Assembly: GCA_006218065.1 (NCBI GenBank)
Contig: VBWE01000020.1
Coordinates: forward strand, 1 to 64,000
Origin: Bacteroidota bacterium
Lineage (GTDB): Bacteria; Bacteroidota; Bacteroidia; Palsa-965
Reading direction: 5' to 3'
Length of the DNA stretch: 64,000 bases
Part shown: positions 47,601 to 54,661 of the stretch, in pieces
Numbering within the stretch: the first letter of the stretch is position 1
Layout of the letters: each line of letters starts with the position of its first letter
Made by a program: the position numbers and the translations under genes
The notes under the pieces: model-generated
The model's database searches: none
The model's input: only the letters and a program-made list of their open reading frames with translations
What the model was told of the DNA's origin: nothing

Positions 47601-47725
47601 CATGCCCTGGACGAGCCTGCACCGGAGAGCGACGGTGTCGACAAACAACTGCCCGTTGGTTGCAGTTGCGCATAAGTTTCCATCCCTCCGATGAAAATAA
47701 ATGCCAGTACTAGTGTTTTTCTCAT
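44642..47725 (-). CDS. Tail-fibre-domain (S74/endosialidase-chaperone-type) surface protein with T9SS type A sorting domain
   Basis: FSDQKLKENVVTLESGLELLKKLNPVTYDHKT...QYGFIAQELEQVIPELV, then DQNTPNPFAEQTTITYTLTDAVVKAQILFYNAEGKLI. Confidence 0.85.
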   Translation of the reverse strand: MRKTLVLAFIFIGGMETYAQLQPTGSCLSTPSLSGAGSSRAWLRGGNQAAGPGGNDNRFGTCYNSPIYTITNDAYRMKLNGNVSYNINGFTQTRNGYLLLGQPGSNTIGPLYQSPLSPNNGAFSLFHLNGPGTFVQTGGFRDWMQTGITYTSNNDLSYIGHRQVGALDRTETVIAWSDNASGPAGKDVMSFRFTAGAGSIASETANIPDLNGVDNDGREIIRMMGTGNVGIGPRFNQQIDPQSNLHQHQENAASSWHQISNQFLGSGGSVNNGPTGILASDGLRLGIFGSTNALQNGIGMLYNQELQPLLLSTNANTTTTTATATRERVRIMSYNTPTALGGIGYGPYTPYASVNGNFTRMSISHNPNSPLTRPLSLLHLGYNNDLFGITFGHRAWMDVGMFSSFGLNSMYVGLKRDVNGVNDAVVNWGGNLSQNMRFTYTQATPSGTTAATSEGLEIARMWSDGNIGRTGFGDFFTLAITPQNTVHINGIALDDLTPGGVSGLRFEDLSTATPTVPNPGTGVLAVDANGDVIYVDGGTSGSALGGLCVSPSTAPVLAGDWEIPMNTNNFVFTDPTGTLLDGDNFVGIGTTCTPGAKLDVIRSITTNTLPLVVAARSENRDIATSTPYMGGAYGVSGTANGTNRENVGVYGDALNSTGNTGVRGRSSQAYASGSFALNNVGTWGEASNGLSNAGILGVATSTNPLSANARGGLFTAAGTNLNYGTYATATNGATAQDNIGTFSYATTAPTGTTTNNIGVVGIATINAGGTATNSYGVYGEGETFGGYFVGGITSGPAFSFSDQKLKENVVTLESGLELLKKLNPVTYDHKTAAFPELHLREGKQYGFIAQELEQVIPELVTDTRKPEFKDDQGNVISKGGEFKAVNYDGLIPVLTKSIQEQQSEIETLKNEIETLKNILTGTNVPVQPDNSTTVELSDIKSIILDQNTPNPFAEQTTITYTLTDAVVKAQILFYNAEGKLINSVDLDAKPGKGSVHVFANDLSNGLYTYTLVADGQVIDTKRMVKNH

Positions 47726-47836
47726 GGTATTTTGCTTTTAAAGTTCGAAGCAAACATAAATGCAGTTTCGTCTTTAACATATTGGTATTATGTTGTTTGT
47801 GACGAATCCCCCATGAAATAGTGACGAACCGGAAGT

Positions 47837-50530
47837 CTAAAACCGGATTTTTTTGAGCTCTTCGAGATAAGTTTCCCCTACAGGCAATCTTTCATTGTTT
47901 ACAGTTACGTCCTTTTTGCTTTTTGCCTGCACTTTGTCGAGCCGGACAATATAGGATCGACTGATCTGGAGGTACTCCAAAGGATCGGGAACGATGTCCA
48001 GGAACTCGCCGATCTTGAACCGGACCAGGTATTTTTGAGTATCGGCATGAATTTCAATGTAGTTGCCGTCGGCTTTCACGTAACAAATGGTATGTGTCGG
48101 AATACGTATATCTTTTCCTTGCTCCCGGAATACCACGTAATTGGTTTTCCGGGTAAAGCGTTTCAAGACTTGCCGCAGCAGTTCGCGCGTGATATCACGA
48201 TTATAACTTAAAATCCGGTACCGGAAAAAAAGATAAATCAACAGGACAATGACAACTGTAAGGCCGGTGATAAACCACCAGGTTTTCCAGAACGGGGGTA
48301 AAATAGTAAAGCGTATTCTTTTTTCCTGGTCATCCCAGTATTGGTTGGATCCTTTTACCTGTATTATAAAGGTGTAAGTACCGGGCGGGAGGGAGGAGTA
48401 AAGCGCTTCCCGGGAGCTTGTATAATTCCATTTATTCTGAAGTCCTTCCAGCATATACCTGTAAACTACGGGCGAGCCTGTAAAACTGACGGCGCCGAAA
48501 CTGAATTCAACCCGGTTTTGATTGTAGGATAAAGATTCTCCGTCGGCCAGCCCGGCTTCGCGGTCATTTATGGTGACCTGCTGAATCGATAAATAATAGT
48601 TGCGCGTAACCGGCTCGCGCTCCATTATTTTTGCCGGGAAAAAGCATATTCCCTGCCGGGTTCCGACCCAGGCGGTGTCGTGATGTATCGTGATGCCTGT
48701 TACCTCGTTGCTTATAAGCCCTTGCTGGTTGGACATCACTTTTACATCAAACGATCCGCTTTTTGTTTTTTCAATACGGTTTAACCCGGCGTTGGTGCAG
48801 ATCCATAAAACGGATTGGTTTTCTGCATATATCATATTAATAATGTTGTTGGCCAACCCTGCTTTTTCATCCAGGCGGCTGACCGTTTTTTGATCATAAA
48901 ACAATACTCCCTGCCCTTTGGTGGCGATAGCCATTACTGATCCGAAAATTTTCAGATCACTAATCCAGGTCTCGGGTACTATATTCACTTTTTCATACGC
49001 CGGGACATCGCCGTTACGCATCACGTACAAGCCTTTATTACTGCCCAGGTACAGACTGCCTTTGTAATGGCAAAGCGCATTTACCCGGAATCCCGTTTTT
49101 AGAAAGGTAAGCGTTTGAAGATGCGCCAGGTGGGCATTGCCATACCCTCCTATCCAAACAGAGTCGACCGGGGAAACATACACGCATGTAGGGTTGAAAT
49201 TTAAGATCAGTTGCCCCGTTTTTTTTCCTTCGGATAACATCAGGTCCGAGGAATAAAATATTTTTTCCCCTGGAAAATCAGTCGCCACAATAGCCGGTTT
49301 TTTGATCCGTGGACGATAAATGCTATGCAACATATTCTGTTCAAGCACATCGACATTCCCGTTGTAATATCCCAGCCAAATCCTTCCTTCCTTATCCTTT
49401 GTTATACTGTTGATCCAATCCTGCTCACTATTTACCGAAGCAAAAGTTGTCACGAAGGTATTTCGTGCATGAAAAACACCATCGTTCAGGGTGGATACCC
49501 AGAACCCGTCTTCATGATCAACCAGCAGCCTGGTAACTGATTTCCCCATTAAAAATCTGCGCTTTACTTTTCCGTCCAGGTTATAAATGGTAACGCCGCC
49601 GTACCGGAAGCCTACCCAGAATAAAGAATCATTCAGTTGGCCTAATGAAATCGGATCGTGGATATTCGTAACGCGCAGTGTGTCATGATCCGGCCGTATG
49701 ATCGTTATCTGCTTCGGGTTGACAAATACAGCCGAAGCGGAATGCTGAAAATAACAGGCCCTGGTAAGATCGTCGCCCCTGCATTCGGGTACGGAGGATA
49801 CATGACCGGACCAATACGTTTCCGGTTTGACAGTTTGATCGGATGGCTGGAGATAAAAAAAATCAGGATGTTTTTTGCGATGGACCAGGACACTTTTATT
49901 CGTACGAAGCCCGTTATGTCCCTGTTGATTTTTTAATATTTTTCCATCAGCGTCAATATGCAAGTACCCGATAGAATTTACAAACCCCATATACAACTCG
50001 TTGTTTGCAGTTACATGGATAGCCTGGGGGACGATCACATCCGGCAAAGAAGTCAGAATTTTATTGAATTTGTACGGCGTAAAAACAGGCTCCCGGCCGG
50101 AGAAACAAAACACACTTTTGTTAAAGGTGCTGCACCATATTTTACCATCGGCCTGGCAGTAAAATTTAAAAATAGTGTTGTCGGTTAACCCGTCTGCTAT
50201 GGTGTAATTTCTAAAATCATAACCATTAAACCGGGAAAGACCGCGGTCGGTTGTGAACCACAAATTGCCGTATTGATCCTGGATAATATCGTGGACCTGC
50301 GAGCTGGGAAGTCCCTGGTCAACACCATAGTGCCTGAAGCCCAGGTCTTGCGCCCGTACCGTGTGAATACCGGCAATCAGAATCAGGCAGTAAATAATAT
50401 TTTTTATCGGATGGATATGTATACGCTTATTGATCCCGGGGACAAAAATACCGATTAAAGGGTAAGGAGAAATGGATTCTGCAGTCGTGTCTCCGATTGG
50501 ACTTAAACAAAACTTCAGGACACTTTGCAT
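47837..50530 (-). CDS. Transmembrane two-component-regulator beta-propeller protein with C-terminal LytTR DNA-binding domain
   Basis: GLPSSQVHDIIQDQYGNLWFTTDRGLSRFNGYDF; Y_Y_Y-like segment; one TM; C-terminal NYVVFREQGKDIRIPTHTICYVKADGNYIEIHAD...YLQISRSYIVRLDKV. Confidence 0.88.
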   Translation of the reverse strand: MQSVLKFCLSPIGDTTAESISPYPLIGIFVPGINKRIHIHPIKNIIYCLILIAGIHTVRAQDLGFRHYGVDQGLPSSQVHDIIQDQYGNLWFTTDRGLSRFNGYDFRNYTIADGLTDNTIFKFYCQADGKIWCSTFNKSVFCFSGREPVFTPYKFNKILTSLPDVIVPQAIHVTANNELYMGFVNSIGYLHIDADGKILKNQQGHNGLRTNKSVLVHRKKHPDFFYLQPSDQTVKPETYWSGHVSSVPECRGDDLTRACYFQHSASAVFVNPKQITIIRPDHDTLRVTNIHDPISLGQLNDSLFWVGFRYGGVTIYNLDGKVKRRFLMGKSVTRLLVDHEDGFWVSTLNDGVFHARNTFVTTFASVNSEQDWINSITKDKEGRIWLGYYNGNVDVLEQNMLHSIYRPRIKKPAIVATDFPGEKIFYSSDLMLSEGKKTGQLILNFNPTCVYVSPVDSVWIGGYGNAHLAHLQTLTFLKTGFRVNALCHYKGSLYLGSNKGLYVMRNGDVPAYEKVNIVPETWISDLKIFGSVMAIATKGQGVLFYDQKTVSRLDEKAGLANNIINMIYAENQSVLWICTNAGLNRIEKTKSGSFDVKVMSNQQGLISNEVTGITIHHDTAWVGTRQGICFFPAKIMEREPVTRNYYLSIQQVTINDREAGLADGESLSYNQNRVEFSFGAVSFTGSPVVYRYMLEGLQNKWNYTSSREALYSSLPPGTYTFIIQVKGSNQYWDDQEKRIRFTILPPFWKTWWFITGLTVVIVLLIYLFFRYRILSYNRDITRELLRQVLKRFTRKTNYVVFREQGKDIRIPTHTICYVKADGNYIEIHADTQKYLVRFKIGEFLDIVPDPLEYLQISRSYIVRLDKVQAKSKKDVTVNNERLPVGETYLEELKKIRF

Positions 50531-50567
50531 ATGGGTAAAGGAGGAAGAGCATAAGGAGCAAGATGCT

Positions 50568-51872
50568 TCAAATCTTCAACGCCTTCGCATGCCGCGATGT
50601 CTTCTGCGGATTCCACGGATCCTTGTACGATGCCTTGAAAAGCAATTCCTGGATATACGCTACCGAACGGATAATCCGCAGGTAATACCCGAAGTAAATC
50701 ACCATCACGGGCAGGTACGGAAGGAAATAACCGATCGGTTCGTTGCGCTTGGTGCGGAAAAGGGAGAACATGAGGTACTTGACCACGTTACTGCAGGTGT
50801 ACAGCAGGATGTTCGTCATCAGGATGAACGGAATGTACGAAGCGAAATTCACCACCATGTCGGCGATGTACACGTACCATTTGATGTTCAGTACCAGGTT
50901 ATAGGTAATCTCGACGAATGAAATAAAATTGGACCAGCGGAATGTTTCGTTCGGGTAAAAAACGTCGCGGTGTTTGCGCAGGCGGAAACGGATGAGCGAT
51001 TTGTCCCAGCGCAGGCGCTGGCGTATGAGTTTCCGGAACGTAACCGGCACACTGGTTTTGCAGATCGCGTTCGGCTCGAAACGGATTTTGTAACCGAGCT
51101 TGCGCACTTTTACCGTGATGTCGCCGTCGAGCCCGGGCCCGATGTCCCAGCCGCCCACGCGCGTCAGCGCCTCGCGCCGGAACGCACCGAACGCGCCCGA
51201 GATCACCCGGTAAATGCCCAGTTCGCTCGTCGCGATGCGGCCCACGGAAATCGTATCGAAATATTCGACGGCCTGCAGCGTGGCGCAGAGACTGTGTTTG
51301 TAATTGCGCACGGTTACGTTTCCACCCACCGCGCCCACGCGGATGTCGTAAAAAAACGGGATGATGATATTTTCCAGCGCATCGCGGTCGTATGAACAGT
51401 CGGCATCGAGGTGGACCACGAACTTGCCCCGCGCATAACGCAGCCCGAGGTTCGCCGCCGACGCTTTCCCGCCGCGCACGTCGTTGCGCAGGTACAGGTT
51501 GATGAACCCGTTGCGTTTCAGGCTCGCGCAGATAGCCGGCGTCTGGTCGTCGGAACCGTCGTCGATGATGATCAGCTCGTAATTCGTGTACGTCTGTTCC
51601 TTCAGCGAAAGCGCGAGACGGAAAATATGCTGCCCTTCGTTTTTACCCGGAACGATGATCGAAATGAGCGGCTGCTGCTCGAAAAGTTCCTGCCGGGCCC
51701 TTCTTGTACGGTCTTTCCTGAACCTGCGCGTCAGCCACCAGAGTGAAACCGTGAGGAAATCGAGCACGAAAAACCGCAGGAATTCAAAAAAAACGAAGAA
51801 CCAGAAAATGCGGACGAATTTCCAGAGGTCGATGGACGTGACGTAAGCATAAAAATCGTCGAGGAAATGCAT
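50568..51872 (-). CDS. Processive-type family 2 glycosyltransferase (membrane)
   Basis: ISIIVPGKNEGQHI; LIIIDDGSDDQTP; VVHLDADCSYDRDAL; DGDITVKVRKLG; QRLRW (QxxRW); flanking TMs. Confidence 0.9.
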   Translation of the reverse strand: MHFLDDFYAYVTSIDLWKFVRIFWFFVFFEFLRFFVLDFLTVSLWWLTRRFRKDRTRRARQELFEQQPLISIIVPGKNEGQHIFRLALSLKEQTYTNYELIIIDDGSDDQTPAICASLKRNGFINLYLRNDVRGGKASAANLGLRYARGKFVVHLDADCSYDRDALENIIIPFFYDIRVGAVGGNVTVRNYKHSLCATLQAVEYFDTISVGRIATSELGIYRVISGAFGAFRREALTRVGGWDIGPGLDGDITVKVRKLGYKIRFEPNAICKTSVPVTFRKLIRQRLRWDKSLIRFRLRKHRDVFYPNETFRWSNFISFVEITYNLVLNIKWYVYIADMVVNFASYIPFILMTNILLYTCSNVVKYLMFSLFRTKRNEPIGYFLPYLPVMVIYFGYYLRIIRSVAYIQELLFKASYKDPWNPQKTSRHAKALKI

Positions 51873-51947
51873 TGTTTAGTTCTGTTTAAATTCCTCAGAG
51901 TAAATGTTACCTGTGAAGTGATTCGTATTTCGGAATGTGTTCTCTTT

Positions 51948-52083
51948 CAGTTTGCCAGTTTGCAGTTGGCAGTTTTGGTATTACAAGGAAGTCGTCAAAA
52001 TTTGCATACTCCTGGTTTAAACAAGACAAAACTGCAAACTGCAAACTGCCAACTGGCAAACTGCAAACTGGCAAACTGCAACA
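51948..52083. repeat. Intergenic inverted array of cagtttgc / gcaaactg words
   Basis: cagtttgccagtttgcagttggcagttttg ... caaaactgcaaactgcaaactgccaactggcaaactgcaaactggcaaactgcaa. Confidence 0.8.
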
Positions 52084-52111
52084 CCATCTTCATGCTTCCG
52101 GTTACACAGTT

Positions 52112-53548
52112 TTAATTAAACAATTCCTTCGCCAGCAGTTGCAGTTGCGCATCCACCGGCGTGCCGATCTGCAGCGGTTCGATATGATGGCGGATGCTCG
52201 CTTCGAAGGCGCTGAAATTTTTGTGAATGGCGGTTTGCATCGAACGCTCGATATTATTCGCCGTGGCTGCCGCCGCTGCGGGATCGGTATCGATCATGGA
52301 TACGTAAAAAGTAGCGGCGCTTTCGAGCCCAATATAATCCGACGGGCGGATATTTTCCCGCACGAGGTTCATCAGTTCGATGATCAGGTTCTTCCGCGAT
52401 TTCGCCCCGATACGGTTGTACAGTTCGTAAATGTTCTCGAGGTGGAATACGGCCACGCTGCTTTTCAGCGCACTGTTTTTCCGCATCCGTTCCACTTCGT
52501 AGTGCAGCATCACTTTCATCACTTCCGGCCGGATGGTGCCGAAAATATCTTCCACTTCCTGCGAAGCCGTGAACAGCCCGTTGACAGCGGCCGAACGGCC
52601 TTTCTTGGTGAGCTTGAACAAATAGATCGTTTTTGGAATAAGATACTGCACTTCGATATCCTGCTCGCAGGAAAGGCATTTCGCTTTCACGTAAAAGTCC
52701 TGGAAATTATTGTCGCAGTTGTTGCAGTGGTTGATCACCGAAGGCTTGTCGTAATCCACGCCGATATGCCGCAGTGTTTTGCTGCACTTCGGGCAGGAAA
52801 GTGTATTGTCCACCGGGTTCCGGAAATCGGAGATCGGGCCGATGTATGCGCAGGGAAAATGGTGCACGAGGTCTTCGCTTTTGGCGTTCGACGACTGGCA
52901 GTGCGGGCAGACTTCACGGTAGCTGAGGAAACCGCTGCTGCAGTTGTTGCAGAGATAAATCCGTTCGTGGAAATCGGGCCAGATCAAACCTTCTTTTTCC
53001 GCCCATTCGAGAATATCGAGCGTTTGCGCTTCCTCGCGGTCGTCGAAACTCACGCTGAGTTCCGGGTACGTGTACCCGACGATGGAATTGACGTCGATGT
53101 GCGGGCGCAGCGTTTTCGTTTCACGCGTATGCATGAAGTTGAACACTTTTTTCATCGTCTGCGCCTGGAATGAATTCGGCAGGTTGTAATCCAACTGCGT
53201 GGTGAGCAAAAAAATCTGCCGCACGATATTCGCCAGTTCCGGCACCTGGTCGAACGAATAGATGATGCCGTCGTGCAGGTGATTGATAAGCGGATCTTTC
53301 GTCGGTTTTACATTCAGCAGGAAAACCGGCTTGAGGTAAAACTCGGGATTGTAATGCGTGCGGATGCGTTTGATGATCAGGCGCGTGAAATCATGGTCGC
53401 GTGCGTCGAGGATAAGCGCATCGTAGCCCATCAGTTCCTCGATCCGGAACGAACTGTTGTTCTCGATATAATAAAAGAGCAGGTTGCCGTAACTGATGCG
53501 GCCGTCTTTCGCTTCTATTTTCGATTCGTTCTCTTTTTTCGTATCCAT
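52112..53548 (-). CDS. Receiver-like / multi-zinc-ribbon / degenerate GGDEF-like regulatory protein
   Basis: N-terminal YDALILDARDHD; CNNC-CPHC, CPKC, CNNCDNNF, CLSCEQD clusters; C-terminal SSVAVFHLENIYELYNRIGAKSRKNLIIELMNLVRENIRPSDYIGLESAATFYV. Confidence 0.65.
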   Translation of the reverse strand: MDTKKENESKIEAKDGRISYGNLLFYYIENNSSFRIEELMGYDALILDARDHDFTRLIIKRIRTHYNPEFYLKPVFLLNVKPTKDPLINHLHDGIIYSFDQVPELANIVRQIFLLTTQLDYNLPNSFQAQTMKKVFNFMHTRETKTLRPHIDVNSIVGYTYPELSVSFDDREEAQTLDILEWAEKEGLIWPDFHERIYLCNNCSSGFLSYREVCPHCQSSNAKSEDLVHHFPCAYIGPISDFRNPVDNTLSCPKCSKTLRHIGVDYDKPSVINHCNNCDNNFQDFYVKAKCLSCEQDIEVQYLIPKTIYLFKLTKKGRSAAVNGLFTASQEVEDIFGTIRPEVMKVMLHYEVERMRKNSALKSSVAVFHLENIYELYNRIGAKSRKNLIIELMNLVRENIRPSDYIGLESAATFYVSMIDTDPAAAAATANNIERSMQTAIHKNFSAFEASIRHHIEPLQIGTPVDAQLQLLAKELFN

Positions 53549-53554
53549 GAATGA

Positions 53555-54655
53555 TCAATACTTGAACTTGGTTACTTCAACGCTCATTTTGTAAAACGAG
53601 CGCCAGAGTTTCTGCTCCGTGCTGTCGGCCGGGTACACGTCGGCGGCAATGCTGCGCTGCACGGGTTCGTACCGTTTCTGGAATTCTTCGGGCAGCGGAA
53701 CGGTAGAGTAGTAGAAGCGTTTCAGGATGCCCTTGCTTTCCGATCCGTCGGGGAAATGCACGGTGAGCTCGTCGCCTTCCATAAAATATTCCATGTCTTC
53801 CTGGTTGAAGAATGCACGGACATAAATCGGTGAATTTTTATGGATGGACATGACGACTTCCTGTTTCAGCGCAGTCTCGAACTGGCGGGTATAAATCCGG
53901 TTCACCGAGCCTTCGATCGGGGCGAGAAAAACGCGCGGCTCGGTAACGTCTTCGCCCGATCCGCCCGCACCCGCCGCAATCGCCGTGCCCGACGCTACGC
54001 GCATTTTTTTGTCCGCCGGAAGCAAAGCCGTAAGTTGCGCGATAAGTTTGCGCAACTCGTTGTTCTCGCTGTTGATCCGACCCACGGCGGCTTTCAGTTC
54101 CGTAATGTCATGCAGGCGCAGGTCGAGCCGGGCCTGCGGAAGCGCGTCGAGGATCACCTCGTTTTTCAGTTTCGGAATTTCCGTTTCATAGGTTCTTACG
54201 AGATCGGTTTGCTCCCGGATCTCGGTATTGTTGACAGCGATTTTTTTGCGCAGGTTGTAAATTTCACGCTCCACCCAGTCGTACCGGTTATTGCCAGATG
54301 AACTGTCGCGGCCTGTCGCTACAGATGCGCCGCTTCCCCCGCCGTCGTCTTCATCGATATCTTCCACGTATAAAAAAAGCGAGTCGCCGACTGCGACGGT
54401 ATCGTCCTCGTTCTTATAATAATTGAGCACGCGGCAATCGTTCATCAGGCGCACGTTCACGTTTTCGAAAAGCACCTGGCCGTTCGCCTTCACGTAAAAA
54501 ATCTTGTCGAACAGGTACCAGCCGAGGAAAAGGAAAAGCAGGATGAGAAACGCAAAATAAACGATGCGGTCCCAGTTGTAACTCCTGCGTTTATCAGCAT
54601 CATCCGGCATTACCCGGATGGCCGCTCCTTTACGTTTGAAATCAATGCTTTTCAT
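53555..54655 (-). CDS. HlyD-like membrane fusion protein
   Basis: Single N-terminal TM, KANGQVLFENVNVRLMND lipoyl-like half, long coiled coil, VFLAPIEGSVNRIYTRQ second half. Confidence 0.75.
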   Translation of the reverse strand: MKSIDFKRKGAAIRVMPDDADKRRSYNWDRIVYFAFLILLFLFLGWYLFDKIFYVKANGQVLFENVNVRLMNDCRVLNYYKNEDDTVAVGDSLFLYVEDIDEDDGGGSGASVATGRDSSSGNNRYDWVEREIYNLRKKIAVNNTEIREQTDLVRTYETEIPKLKNEVILDALPQARLDLRLHDITELKAAVGRINSENNELRKLIAQLTALLPADKKMRVASGTAIAAGAGGSGEDVTEPRVFLAPIEGSVNRIYTRQFETALKQEVVMSIHKNSPIYVRAFFNQEDMEYFMEGDELTVHFPDGSESKGILKRFYYSTVPLPEEFQKRYEPVQRSIAADVYPADSTEQKLWRSFYKMSVEVTKFKY

Positions 54656-54661
54656 AAAAAC

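Noticed and set aside
44642-47725. Prophage tail fibre
   Set aside because: Chaperone-like domain is followed by a T9SS sorting domain and no phage genes are nearby.
51948-52083. CRISPR array from gcaaactg repeats
   Set aside because: Units are 8-10 nt, contiguous and inverted, with no spacers.
51935-53173. 412-aa plus-strand ORF
   Set aside because: Antisense to the well-supported zinc-ribbon/GGDEF-like gene; low-complexity F/R/H-rich translation typical of shadow ORFs.
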